Source: Mycolicibacterium septicum DSM 44393
GTDB taxonomy: Bacteria > Actinomycetota > Actinomycetes > Mycobacteriales > Mycobacteriaceae
NCBI RefSeq assembly: GCF_000455325.1
Contig: NZ_HG322951.1
Span: 1,836,867 to 1,900,866, forward strand
DNA: 64,000 nt
Direction of reading: 5' to 3'
Below are positions 17,256-27,781 of the stretch, in pieces (the stretch's first letter is position 1; every line of letters starts with the position of its first letter). Position numbers and translations under genes: made by a program. The notes below the pieces were generated by a model. That model did not search any database. It was not told the origin of the DNA and saw only the letters and a program-made list of their open reading frames with translations.

Positions 17256-18493
17256 CGAATCGGCAGGTGCTTGAGGCCGCCGACGAACGTGGTCGCGGAA
17301 AGCTCTGGCGTCCCTGCCAATTCGATGGAGTCCAGCCGGCCGAGCAGCTCGGTGAACAAGCTGTTCATCTCCATCCGGGCCAGGGCCGCGCCGAGGCAGA
17401 AGTGCACGCCGTAGCCGAACGCCAGGTGCTTGTTCGGATCCCGCCCGACGTCGAAGCGGTGCGGGTCGTCGAACACGTCCTCGTCACGGTTGCCGGAAAC
17501 GTAGGCCAGGTAGACGGAATCGCCCTTGGCGATCGGTACGCCGCGCACGGTGGTGTCGGCCGTGGCGGTGCGCATGAACTCCTTGACCGGGGTGGACCAC
17601 CGGATCATCTCCTCGACCGCCGTGCCCATCAACTCCGGTTGCGCCTTCAGCCTGGCCAGCTGATCCGGATTCGCGATCAGCGCGTGCAGTCCGCCGGAGA
17701 TCGCGTCCTTGGTGGTGTCGTGTCCCGCACTTGCGACGATGACGTAATAGGAGGCGGTGTCGACGTCGGACAGCGGTTCCCCGTCGATGGTGCCGTTGGC
17801 GATGGCCGACGCCAGGTCCTCGGTCGGGTTGGCCCGGCGGGACGCGGTCAGTGTCGAGAAGTAGGTGAAGAAGTCCATCAGTACCGCGAGCTGGTCCTCC
17901 AGTGAGCCACCGTCGCGCTTGTACTCGTCGTCGTCGCCGCCGAACATCTCCTGGGTGAGCATGTGCATGCGGGTGAAGTCTTCTTCGGGCAGCCCGAGCA
18001 GCGACATGATCACGTAGAGCGGGAAGTCGACGGCGATCGCGGTGACGAAATCGCACTCGGGGCCGATGTCGCGCATCTTGTCGACATAGCGTTTGGCGAG
18101 CTCGTCGACCCGGACCTTGAGATCGCGCATTGCCTTGGGGCGGAACCAATCCGCGCCGATAGCCCGAACCTTGCGGTGGTGCGGATCGTCCATGTGGATC
18201 AGCGTGCGCAGGCCCATGCCGGCCTCGAGCTGTTGCTTCGCGAGGTCGTCGGCCGCCGCGGTGGCCAGCAGCGGCCGTGGCTCGCTGATGAACAGGTCGT
18301 TGTCCCGCTCGACGGCCATGATGTCGGCGTGTTTGGTGATCGCCCAGAAGGGGCGGTAGGGCGCGTTGTCCACCCAGGCCACCGGATTGTTCGCGCGCAG
18401 ATGGGTCAGCGCGGTGTGCAGCCGTACGTCGTCGGCGTAAGCCTTCGGGTCGGCGAGCACCTTCGCGGCGTCATCCATCGTCGGCGCACTCAT
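17240..18493 (-). CDS. Cytochrome P450 monooxygenase
   Basis: Haem-thiolate monooxygenase (417 aa), cytoplasmic. Haem-binding motif FGYGVHFCLGAALAR with ligand Cys366; I-helix oxygen-activation motif AGHDTT; ExxR as EEMIR; and HMDDPHHRKVR, typical of bacterial class I P450s. It would need a ferredoxin and reductase; no ferredoxin is adjacent, but a ferredoxin reductase lies at 3870-5057. Substrate and CYP family are not assigned. Confidence 0.92.
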   Translation of the reverse strand: MSAPTMDDAAKVLADPKAYADDVRLHTALTHLRANNPVAWVDNAPYRPFWAITKHADIMAVERDNDLFISEPRPLLATAAADDLAKQQLEAGMGLRTLIHMDDPHHRKVRAIGADWFRPKAMRDLKVRVDELAKRYVDKMRDIGPECDFVTAIAVDFPLYVIMSLLGLPEEDFTRMHMLTQEMFGGDDDEYKRDGGSLEDQLAVLMDFFTYFSTLTASRRANPTEDLASAIANGTIDGEPLSDVDTASYYVIVASAGHDTTKDAISGGLHALIANPDQLARLKAQPELMGTAVEEMIRWSTPVKEFMRTATADTTVRGVPIAKGDSVYLAYVSGNRDEDVFDDPHRFDVGRDPNKHLAFGYGVHFCLGAALARMEMNSLFTELLGRLDSIELAGTPELSATTFVGGLKHLPIRYSLR

Positions 18494-18517
18494 ACGGACT
18501 CCTCACATGACCGGTAC

Positions 18518-18546
18518 TTGACGGGTGTCAATTACAACCATATGTG
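18518..18546 (+). promoter_or_regulatory. Putative promoter of the lipoprotein esterase
   Basis: TTGACG (18518-18523), a 17-nt spacer and TATGTG (18541-18546) match a sigma-A-type promoter reading toward the esterase. The -35 lies within TTGAC-GGGT-GTCAA (18518-18531), a 5-4-5 inverted repeat that could be an operator shared with the divergent P450. Confidence 0.45.
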
Positions 18547-18601
18547 ATCGGCGACACGTAAGGGAGGCGATTCTTGCGATCCGCCCCGTACGCTCGCAGC
18601 C

Positions 18602-20227
18602 ATGCGGTCGGGGCGGCGCGCTGTCGCGTTGCTGGCAATGCTGGCGATGCTGGTTGCAGGCTGTGTGCGTGGTGGCGGTGAGGCGGTGACGCCCGGCCAT
18701 CCGCCGGGTCCCGCGCAGGGGCACGCCCAGGGGCCGGACCCGGCCCTGGTCCGGATCGCGGCCGGAACCCTGCGCGGCGCAGTGGTATCCGACCACCGGT
18801 TGTTCGCCGGGGTTCCGTATGCCGCGGCGCCCGTGGGTGCGATGCGATTCGCCGCACCGGCTCCCGCGCCGGGATGGCCGGGGGAGCGCGACGCCACCCG
18901 CCCCGGCCCGCGGTGCATCCAGGACCCCGATTCGGATCCCGAACGCGGAGCCAACTCGGCCGAGGACTGCCTGAGCCTGAACGTCTGGACCCCGCCGGTG
19001 TCGGACGAGAAGCGGCCCGTCATGGTGTGGATCCATGGCGGCGCGTTCGCCGGCGGCAGCGGTGACATCTACGACGCGGGGCGACTGGCCGCGCGCGGGG
19101 GCGTTGTCGTGGTCACGGTCAACTACCGGCTCGGCACCCTGGGCTTCCTCGCCCACCCGGCGCTGGGGGCTGGTGGGGACGTCGGGAACTACGGTCTGGC
19201 CGATCAGCAGGCGGCGCTGCGGTGGGTGCGGGACAACATCGCCGATTTCGGCGGTGATCCGGAAAAGGTCACTGTCGCCGGTGAATCCGCGGGCGGCATG
19301 TCGGTGTGTGATCATCTGGTGTCGCCGGGCTCGGCGGGGTTGTTCCGCGCCGCGATCCTGATGAGCGCCCCGTGCCAGGCCCAGGCCGATCTCGCCGCCG
19401 CGACCCCCCGGTCCCTGGATTACGCGGCCGCCGCCGGATGTCCCGACCCCGCGACCGCCGGCACCTGCCTGCGCGCGCTCCCGGTGGATGCTCTGCGAAA
19501 GCCGGTCTGGTACTTCAATATCGGCAGTGACGAGCTGACCGGTCCGGTCACCGGATCGGCACTGATCCCCCAACCGCCGCTGGCGGCGTTCGGCACCGAC
19601 CGGGCCGAACGGGTGCCGGTATTGATCGGCACCACGCGCGATGAGTTCACGCTCTTCGTGGCCTTGCGCTATCTGCGGCATGGGCAGCGTTACACGACAG
19701 GGGATTACCCGCGGTTGCTGGCAGACACCTTCGGCGCCGATGCGGCGGCCGTCGGTGCGCACTACCCGATTGATCGCTACGGCGTTGTGGCGCAGGCATA
19801 TTCGGCCGCCGTCACCGACGGTGCCTTCGCCTGCGTGTCGGACCGGATCGCCGGTGAGCTGTCCCGCACCGGTCCGGTCTACGCCTACGAGTTCAACGAC
19901 CGCTCAGCGCCTGCACCGGAGGTCATGCGGACCCTGCCCTTCCCGGTCGGGGCCAGCCACTCGCTGGAGCTTCGCTATCTGTTCGACGTCGGCGGGGCGC
20001 CCCCGTTGAACCCGGCGCAGCAACAGCTCTCGGATCAGATGATCGACTACTGGAGTGCCTTCGTGCGTTCCGGTGATCCCGCGGTCGACGGCCAACCGGA
20101 CTGGCCGGAGTTCGACGGCTCGGGCACGCCTACCCGAATGTCGTTGCAGGCCGACGGCAGTCGCGTCGACAATGGCTATGCGCACGTTCATCAATGCCCG
20201 TTCTGGGCGGGGCTGAGGGAGAAGTGA
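18602..20227 (+). CDS. Secreted lipoprotein carboxylesterase (type B)
   Basis: Alpha/beta-hydrolase of the carboxylesterase type-B family (541 aa). The N-terminal signal peptide ends in a lipobox (LVAGC, Cys21), so it should be anchored at the outer face of the membrane. The nucleophile is Ser229 in VAGESAGGMSV, with the oxyanion-hole WIHGGAFAGGSG upstream and QDPDSDPERGANSAEDCLSLNVW as the family signature. It is followed without a gap by the SnoaL-like gene. The natural ester substrate is unknown. Confidence 0.9.
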   Translation: MRSGRRAVALLAMLAMLVAGCVRGGGEAVTPGHPPGPAQGHAQGPDPALVRIAAGTLRGAVVSDHRLFAGVPYAAAPVGAMRFAAPAPAPGWPGERDATRPGPRCIQDPDSDPERGANSAEDCLSLNVWTPPVSDEKRPVMVWIHGGAFAGGSGDIYDAGRLAARGGVVVVTVNYRLGTLGFLAHPALGAGGDVGNYGLADQQAALRWVRDNIADFGGDPEKVTVAGESAGGMSVCDHLVSPGSAGLFRAAILMSAPCQAQADLAAATPRSLDYAAAAGCPDPATAGTCLRALPVDALRKPVWYFNIGSDELTGPVTGSALIPQPPLAAFGTDRAERVPVLIGTTRDEFTLFVALRYLRHGQRYTTGDYPRLLADTFGADAAAVGAHYPIDRYGVVAQAYSAAVTDGAFACVSDRIAGELSRTGPVYAYEFNDRSAPAPEVMRTLPFPVGASHSLELRYLFDVGGAPPLNPAQQQLSDQMIDYWSAFVRSGDPAVDGQPDWPEFDGSGTPTRMSLQADGSRVDNGYAHVHQCPFWAGLREK

Positions 20228-20232
20228 ACTCG

Positions 20233-20586
20233 ATGGCGACACCGGATCCGCAGGCATTCGCCGAAGAGTGGGTGAATGCGTGGAACGCACACGACGTCGA
20301 GGCGGTGCTGGCCCATTTTCACGACGACGTGATGTTCAGTTCGCCCGTCGCGGCGCGCGTGCTGCCCGAGACGGGCGGAGTGGTGCGGGGCAAGGACGCG
20401 TTACGTCACTACTGGACGACGGCCTTGGCTGCCTATCCCGATTTGAACTTCGAGGTGCTGGGCACCTATCGCGGCGAATCGGCGCTGGTGATCCATTACC
20501 GCAATCAACTCGGCGGACTGGTCAACGAGGTGCTGCTGTTCGACGGCGCCCTGGTGCGCGAAGGTCACGGCACCTACCTGGACTAG
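20233..20586 (+). CDS. SnoaL-like / NTF2-fold protein
   Basis: Small cone-shaped NTF2-fold protein (117 aa) with FAEEWVNAWNAHDVEAVLAHFHDDVMF and VRGKDALRHYWTTAL, as in SnoaL-type polyketide cyclases, isomerases and limonene-epoxide-hydrolase relatives. ATG 20233 is preferred because the purine-rich GGGAGAAG just upstream is well spaced; an in-frame GTG at 20224 overlaps the esterase stop. It is probably co-transcribed with the esterase. The function is unknown. Confidence 0.8.
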   Translation: MATPDPQAFAEEWVNAWNAHDVEAVLAHFHDDVMFSSPVAARVLPETGGVVRGKDALRHYWTTALAAYPDLNFEVLGTYRGESALVIHYRNQLGGLVNEVLLFDGALVREGHGTYLD

Positions 20587-20590
20587 AGCG

Positions 20591-21064
20591 TCAGGCCGGC
20601 GTCACCCAGGTGGTGATGTCGGCGTGCACCACTTCCACGCCGTTGCGGTCGGTGATGCTGACGGGGACCACGACGTCGGTGCCCTCGGTGATCGTGGCGA
20701 AATCCGGCGGTGCGAGCTCCGCGGTGGCGCGCAGTGAGGTAGTGGCCTTCGCGAGGTACTGCACGTTCATCGCCTTGGGGATCCAACGGTGCGTCGTCGG
20801 CACGGTGGCCTCCATCAACATGCCCATGGCCATCTCGGCGGCGTTGCACGACGCGATGGCGTGCACGGTGTGCAGATGGTTGTAGACGTAGAACCACTTG
20901 GGCACCGTCACCTCGGCCAGCCCCGGTTCCATGCGCACGACGTGCGGCAGGATCGACGCGAAGTAGGGCACCCGGGCCATGGCGGCGGCGGAGAACGCCC
21001 AGCTGCCACCGGGTAGCGATGACAACTTCTTCCACGCTCTGTAGGTCGGGCTGGGCTGCGTCAT
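20591..21064 (-). CDS. DUF4442 hotdog-fold (thioesterase-like) protein
   Basis: 157-aa protein of the DUF4442 group within the hotdog-fold thioesterase superfamily. Visible features are LHTVHAIASCNAAEMAMGMLMEA, which corresponds to the active-site helix of such proteins, and an alternating strand C-terminus. It ends 4 bp from the convergent SnoaL-like gene. A 7-2-7 palindrome sits 10 nt before its ATG, so a TetR-like regulator probably controls it. An acyl-CoA thioesterase role is inferred from fold only. Confidence 0.78.
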   Translation of the reverse strand: MTQPSPTYRAWKKLSSLPGGSWAFSAAAMARVPYFASILPHVVRMEPGLAEVTVPKWFYVYNHLHTVHAIASCNAAEMAMGMLMEATVPTTHRWIPKAMNVQYLAKATTSLRATAELAPPDFATITEGTDVVVPVSITDRNGVEVVHADITTWVTPA

Positions 21065-21591
21065 GTGCCAAACCTTACTCAAGAGTAAGTTCGGTGCGGG
21101 GAGCCGGGTCCGCGCCGCGCTCGTAATGTGGTGGCGGCCGCGGGCGACTTTTTCCGCCGTGGCGTCACGTACGCGGATCGCGGTCGCCGGAGCGCCGGGA
21201 TACTGCCTGGAAATCCGGAAGCCGGACGCCGTTTTTCCCGGCCACGTCGACAGGCTCCGACCTGCTCGATCGCGGATTTGGAGGACGCCCGGATCTAAGG
21301 CATACTGTTCGGGTTGCCTTGCGCCGGGTATTCCTGGCCGGGCATCCGACCCGCGCCCCCACGGGCGCATCCGGTCCCAACACTAGATCGCGACTGAATT
21401 TCCAGGGCGAGAAAGTGTGCGCGAAGGCGACACGCCCGACCGCGGGGGCCGGTGGACCACAGACAGGTAAACAGCGGCGGCAACTCTCGGCGCAACCCGC
21501 GCCGGGCACCAGGCCCGACGGCGTTTCGATGGGATTCCCCATCGGGACTCCGATACGGCCGGCCGATGTACGAAGTAGAGGTAGGAGAAGC
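21065..21591 (+). promoter_or_regulatory. S10 operon promoter and long structured 5' leader
   Basis: This 527-bp stretch has no convincing gene. Near the left end is CTTACTC-AA-GAGTAAG (21074-21089), a 7-2-7 palindrome upstream of the DUF4442 gene. TTGGAG (21278-21283), 17 nt, CATACT (21301-21306) form a sigma-A promoter reading into rpsJ, implying a leader of about 280 nt. The leader contains GC-rich repeats and a hairpin CGATGGG-ATTC-CCCATCG (21527-21544). In Escherichia coli the S10 leader is bound by L4; a comparable autoregulatory role here is only a hypothesis. Confidence 0.6.
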
Positions 21592-21897
21592 GTGGCGGGA
21601 CAGAAGATCCGCATCAGGCTCAAGGCCTACGACCATGAGGCCATTGATGCCTCGGCGCGCAAGATCGTCGAGACGGTCACCCGTACCGGTGCCAGCGTGG
21701 TCGGCCCTGTGCCGCTGCCGACCGAGAAGAACGTGTACTGCGTCATTCGGTCGCCGCACAAGTACAAGGACTCGCGGGAGCATTTCGAAATGCGCACCCA
21801 CAAGCGACTGATCGACATCCTCGACCCGACGCCGAAGACGGTTGACGCGCTCATGCGCATCGATCTGCCGGCCAGTGTCGACGTCAACATCCAGTAG
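21592..21897 (+). CDS. rpsJ: 30S ribosomal protein S10
   Basis: First gene of the S10 operon (101 aa), a 30S head protein that also functions in transcription antitermination with NusB in the family. It starts at GTG 21592 preceded by AGGAG. Sequence such as [21 protein letters not shown] and [20 protein letters not shown] is diagnostic. rplC follows after 14 nt. Confidence 0.98.
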
Positions 21898-21911
21898 GAG
21901 ACCCGAGAAAA

Positions 21912-22562
21912 ATGGCTAGAAAAGGCATTTTGGGCACCAAGCTGGGCATGACGCAGGTGTTCGACGAGAACAACAAAGTCGTCCCGGTGACGGTCGTCAA
22001 GGCCGGCCCCAACGTGGTGACCCTTATCCGTACCCCCGAGCGCGACGGCTACAGCGCCGTGCAGCTCGCCTATGGCGAGATCAGCCCGCGCAAGGTCAAC
22101 AAGCCCGTCACCGGCCAGTACGCCGCCGCTGGTGTCAACCCGCGCCGCCACCTGGCTGAGCTGCGGGTCGACGAGGCTGCTGCCGCCGAGTACGAGGTGG
22201 GCCAGGAGCTGACCGCCGAGATCTTCGCCGACGGTGCTTACGTCGACGTGACCGGCACCAGCAAGGGCAAGGGCTTCGCCGGCACCATGAAGCGTCACGG
22301 CTTCGCCGGCCAGGGCGCCTCGCACGGCGCCCAGGCGGTGCACCGCCGCCCCGGCTCGATCGGTGGCTGCGCCACCCCGGGCCGCGTGTTCAAGGGCACC
22401 CGGATGTCGGGCCGTATGGGCCACGACCGGGTGACCACGCAGAACCTCAAGGTTCACAAGGTCGATGCCGAGAACGGCGTGCTGCTCATCAAGGGCGCCA
22501 TCCCCGGACGCAACGGTGGTCTGGTGGTTGTCCGCAGCGCAATCAAGCGAGGCGAGAAGTAA
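21912..22562 (+). CDS. rplC: 50S ribosomal protein L3
   Basis: 216-aa large-subunit core protein near the peptidyl-transferase centre. It begins [21 protein letters not shown]; the central extension contains [14 protein letters not shown] and [20 protein letters not shown]. The stop TAA overlaps the rplD ATG by one base. Confidence 0.98.
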   Translation: MARKGILGTKLGMTQVFDENNKVVPVTVVKAGPNVVTLIRTPERDGYSAVQLAYGEISPRKVNKPVTGQYAAAGVNPRRHLAELRVDEAAAAEYEVGQELTAEIFADGAYVDVTGTSKGKGFAGTMKRHGFAGQGASHGAQAVHRRPGSIGGCATPGRVFKGTRMSGRMGHDRVTTQNLKVHKVDAENGVLLIKGAIPGRNGGLVVVRSAIKRGEK

Positions 22563-23218
22563 TGACTTTGAAGATTGACGTTAAGACGCCGGCCGGCAAG
22601 ACGGATGGTTCCGTCGAGCTGCCCGCCGCACTGTTCGACGTCGAGCCGAACATCGCGCTGATGCACCAGGTGGTCAACGCACAGCTGGCCGCCAAGCGCC
22701 AGGGCACCCACGCGACGAAGACTCGCGCGCAGGTCTCCGGTGGCGGCAAGAAGCCGTACCGCCAGAAGGGCACCGGCCGGGCTCGTCAGGGCTCGACCCG
22801 CGCGCCGCAGTTCACCGGTGGTGGCGTCGTGCACGGCCCGCAGCCGCGCGACTACAGCCAGCGGACCCCGAAGAAGATGATCGCGGCCGCCCTGCGCGGA
22901 GCGCTCTCGGACCGGGCCCGCAACGAGCGGATCCACGCGATCACCGAGCTGGTCGAGGGTCAGAACCCGTCGACCAAGAGCGCCAAGGCGTTCCTGAGCA
23001 CGCTGACCGAGAACAAGAAGGTTCTCATCGTCATCGGTCGCACCGATGAGGTCGGGCTCAAGAGCGTCCGCAACCTGCCCGGTGTGCACGTGATCTCGCC
23101 GGATCAGCTCAACACCTACGACGTGCTCAATGCCGACGACCTGGTGTTCAGCGTCGAGGCGCTGAACGCGTACATCTCGGCGAACACGAAGGACGAAAAA
23201 GAAGGAGCGTCGGTCTGA
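22562..23218 (+). CDS. rplD: 50S ribosomal protein L4
   Basis: 218-aa large-subunit protein whose loop lines the exit tunnel; in E. coli it also autoregulates the S10 operon. Family motifs are [33 protein letters not shown] sequence and [19 protein letters not shown]. It overlaps both neighbours by one base (TAATG, TGATG), indicating translational coupling. Confidence 0.98.
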   Translation: MTLKIDVKTPAGKTDGSVELPAALFDVEPNIALMHQVVNAQLAAKRQGTHATKTRAQVSGGGKKPYRQKGTGRARQGSTRAPQFTGGGVVHGPQPRDYSQRTPKKMIAAALRGALSDRARNERIHAITELVEGQNPSTKSAKAFLSTLTENKKVLIVIGRTDEVGLKSVRNLPGVHVISPDQLNTYDVLNADDLVFSVEALNAYISANTKDEKEGASV

Positions 23219-23520
23219 TGGCAACAATTACAGACCCCCGCGACATCATCCTGGCCCCGGTCATCTCGGAGAAGTCGTACGGGCTGATCGAGGACAACGT
23301 GTACACGTTCGTCGTGCACCCGGACTCCAACAAGACGCAGATCAAGATCGCCATCGAGAAGATCTTCGACGTCAAGGTGAGCTCGGTGAACACGGCCAAC
23401 CGGCAGGGCAAGCGCAAGCGCACCCGCTCGGGTTTCGGTAAGCGCAAGGACACCAAGCGCGCCATCGTCACCCTGGCTGCCGGCAGCAAGCCGATCGAAC
23501 TTTTCGGAGCCCCGGCGTAA
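23218..23520 (+). CDS. rplW: 50S ribosomal protein L23
   Basis: 100-aa protein at the tunnel exit, the docking site for trigger factor and SRP. Motifs are [21 protein letters not shown] and [21 protein letters not shown]. It starts by one-base overlap with rplD and is followed 28 nt later by rplB. Confidence 0.97.
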   Translation: MATITDPRDIILAPVISEKSYGLIEDNVYTFVVHPDSNKTQIKIAIEKIFDVKVSSVNTANRQGKRKRTRSGFGKRKDTKRAIVTLAAGSKPIELFGAPA

Positions 23521-23548
23521 CGCCGGGAACTAAGAGGATTTAACTGAT

Positions 23549-24385
<837 letters not shown>

Positions 24386-24406
24386 GCCGCGGAAGGAGTA
24401 GCAGCG

Positions 24407-24684
24407 ATGCCTCGTAGTCTCAAAAAGGGTCCGTTCGTCGACGACCATCTTCTCAAGAAGGTCGACGTTCAGAACGACAAGAACACCAAACAGGTCATCA
24501 AGACCTGGTCGCGTCGGTCGACCATCCTCCCCGACTTCATCGGGCACACCTTTGCGGTGCATGACGGCCGCAAGCATGTCCCGGTGTTTGTCACCGAGGC
24601 GATGGTCGGGCACAAGCTCGGCGAATTCGCCCCGACGCGCACCTTCAAGGGTCACATCAAGGACGACCGGAAGAGCAAGCGGCG

Positions 24685-24688
<4 letters not shown>
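24407..24688 (+). CDS. rpsS: 30S ribosomal protein S19
   Basis: 93-aa 30S head protein, beginning [20 protein letters not shown] with [14 protein letters not shown] core (here [13 protein letters not shown]). GGAAGGAG-like sequence precedes the ATG. The TGA overlaps the rplV ATG (ATGA). Confidence 0.98.
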
Positions 24689-25982
<1,294 letters not shown>

Positions 25983-25984
25983 TC

Positions 25985-26401
25985 ATGCTGATTCCCCGCA
26001 AGGTAAAGCACCGCAAGCAGCACCACCCACGGCAGCGTGGCATCGCCAGCGGCGGCACGTCGGTGAGCTTCGGTGACTACGGCATCCAGGCCCTCGGCCA
26101 CGCCTACATCACCAACCGGCAGATCGAGTCCGCTCGTATCGCCATCAACCGGCACATCAAGCGTGGCGGCAAGGTGTGGATCAACATCTTCCCGGATCGC
26201 CCGCTGACCAAGAAGCCCGCCGAGACCCGCATGGGTTCCGGTAAGGGTTCGCCGGAGTGGTGGATCGCCAACGTCAAGCCCGGACGCATTTTGTTCGAGA
26301 TCAGCTACCCGGACGAGAAGATCGCCAAGGAAGCTCTGACTCGCGCAATCCACAAGTTGCCGATCAAGGCACGCATCGTGAGTCGAGAGGAGCAGTTCTG
26401 A
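25985..26401 (+). CDS. rplP: 50S ribosomal protein L16
   Basis: 138-aa large-subunit protein at the A-site. Begins [19 protein letters not shown]; contains [20 protein letters not shown]. Its TGA overlaps the rpmC ATG by one base. Confidence 0.98.
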   Translation: MLIPRKVKHRKQHHPRQRGIASGGTSVSFGDYGIQALGHAYITNRQIESARIAINRHIKRGGKVWINIFPDRPLTKKPAETRMGSGKGSPEWWIANVKPGRILFEISYPDEKIAKEALTRAIHKLPIKARIVSREEQF

Positions 26402-26634
26402 TGGCAGTGGGAACTACGCCTGGTGAACTGCGCGAACTGTCCGACAACGAGTTGAAGGACAAGCTGCGCGAGTCGAAGGAAGAGCTGTTCAACCTGCGCT
26501 TCCAGATGGCGACCGGTCAGCTGGCCAACAACCGTCGGCTGCGCATTGTGCGCCAGGAGATCGCACGGGTCTACACCGTGCTGCGTGAACGTGAGTTGGG
26601 TCTGGCTTCCGGACCCGTTGGTGAGGATTCGTAA
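26401..26634 (+). CDS. rpmC: 50S ribosomal protein L29
   Basis: 77-aa two-helix protein near the tunnel exit ([39 protein letters not shown]). ATG 26401 overlaps the rplP stop; the TAA overlaps rpsQ by one base. Confidence 0.97.
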   Translation: MAVGTTPGELRELSDNELKDKLRESKEELFNLRFQMATGQLANNRRLRIVRQEIARVYTVLRERELGLASGPVGEDS

Positions 26635-26930
26635 TGGCAGATACCAAGGGCCCCAAGCACACCCCGGCCACCGAGACGCCGCGCGGCCGTCGCAAGACCG
26701 CCATCGGCTACGTGGTCAGCGACAAGATGCAGAAGACCATCGTGGTCGAGCTGGAAGATCGTAAGAGCCACCCGCTCTACGGCAAGATCATCCGGACCAC
26801 CAAGAAGGTCAAGGCGCACGACGAGAACGGCGATGCCGGTATCGGCGACCGCGTCTCGCTGATGGAGACCCGGCCCCTGTCGGCCTCCAAGCGGTGGCGG
26901 CTGGTCGAGGTTCTGGAGAAGGCCAAGTAG
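26634..26930 (+). CDS. rpsQ: 30S ribosomal protein S17
   Basis: 98-aa OB-fold protein, last gene of the S10 operon. Core sequence [20 protein letters not shown] and [19 protein letters not shown]; about 20 extra N-terminal residues relative to E. coli S17. A strong terminator follows 28 nt later. Confidence 0.97.
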   Translation: MADTKGPKHTPATETPRGRRKTAIGYVVSDKMQKTIVVELEDRKSHPLYGKIIRTTKKVKAHDENGDAGIGDRVSLMETRPLSASKRWRLVEVLEKAK

Positions 26931-26958
26931 CCTTCTCTGTTCCGCGCGAGCAGACTGA

Positions 26959-26992
26959 AAAGTGCCCCAAACCTTCGGGTTTGGGGCACTTT
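26959..26992 (+). terminator. Strong hairpin terminator of the S10 operon
   Basis: A perfect 15-bp stem, AAAGTGCCCCAAACC (26959-26973) and its complement (26978-26992), closed by a stable TTCG tetraloop. The 3' side of the stem ends in TTT. Placed between rpsQ and the convergent fasciclin lipoprotein gene, it probably ends transcription in both directions. Confidence 0.9.
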
Positions 26993-27003
26993 CGTGTATC
27001 GGG

Positions 27004-27648
27004 CTAGCCGGTGGGCGGCATGAGCACCGTGTCGATGAGATAGACGGTGGCATTGGCGGTGTGGACCCCGCCGCACACCACCGATGCGTCGTTGACCTTC
27101 AGTGCGTCACCCGAGCCGGTCACCGTGACGGGTGCACCCTGCACGGTCGGCCGGCTGCCGACCACCTTGGCAGGGCTGGCCTGTCCGGGCACGACGTGAT
27201 AGGTCAGGATCTTCGTCAGCATCGCGGAGTCCGTCTTCAGCGTCTCGATGGTGGCCGGGTCGATCTTGGCGAACGCGTCGTCAGTGGGCGCGAATACGGT
27301 GAACTCACCTCCGTTGAGGGTGTCCACCAGATTCACGTTCGGATTCAGCTTTCCGGAGAGAGCCGCGGTCAGCGTCGTGAGCAGCGGGTTGTGGGACGCG
27401 GCGACGGTGACCGGGTCCTGTGCCATCCCGACCACCGACCCCGGGCCGGACGGCACCTTTTCCGCGTAGGACGCGCAGCCCGGGCCGACCAGGTCCGAGG
27501 CCGGGTCGGCGGCCATCGCCGGCGCACTGGTGGCCTCCGGCGTGACGGGTGCGGACTGTGCGGTGTCGTTCGAGCAGGCGGGCAGCGCGAACATGGCCGC
27601 GGCCGACAGTCCCGCCACCGCGGCCATCTTGTAGTGAAGGATCAACAT
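27004..27648 (-). CDS. mpt83: Fasciclin-domain lipoprotein (MPT83/MPT70-like)
   Basis: Secreted adhesin-like lipoprotein of 214 aa. The signal peptide ends in lipobox LPAC; the FAS1 domain follows ([62 protein letters not shown]). AGGGAG precedes the ATG at 27648. A SigK-type promoter lies upstream on this strand. In M. tuberculosis mpt70, dipZ and mpt83 are adjacent and SigK-controlled (recalled); the same association is seen here with dipZ, sigK and rskA in one block. Confidence 0.9.
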   Translation of the reverse strand: MLILHYKMAAVAGLSAAAMFALPACSNDTAQSAPVTPEATSAPAMAADPASDLVGPGCASYAEKVPSGPGSVVGMAQDPVTVAASHNPLLTTLTAALSGKLNPNVNLVDTLNGGEFTVFAPTDDAFAKIDPATIETLKTDSAMLTKILTYHVVPGQASPAKVVGSRPTVQGAPVTVTGSGDALKVNDASVVCGGVHTANATVYLIDTVLMPPTG

Positions 27649-27706
27649 TTTCCGACTCCCTGTGAGTGATTGACGGTGACCGCCGTCACTTTCTCGGTCG
27701 ATGGGT

Positions 27707-27733
27707 ATTCGGAGCCGACCCGAATCCGGATGG
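27707..27733 (-). promoter_or_regulatory. SigK-type promoter for the mpt83-like gene
   Basis: Read on the minus strand: CCATCC (27733-27728), 15-nt spacer, CCGAAT (27712-27707). This matches the SigK consensus as I recall it. The predicted 5' UTR is about 50 nt. Confidence 0.7.
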
Positions 27734-27747
27734 GTGCCGATTTCGAC

Positions 27748-27774
27748 CAATCCGGCAGAACCTCGGTGCCGAAT
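27748..27774 (+). promoter_or_regulatory. SigK-type promoter for dipZ, leaderless
   Basis: CAATCC (27748-27753), 15-nt spacer, CCGAAT (27769-27774). It differs from the oppositely oriented site by one base in the -35 and has the same spacing. The dipZ ATG begins 7 nt after the -10, so the transcript would be leaderless. Confidence 0.65.
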
Positions 27775-27781
27775 ACCCGGC

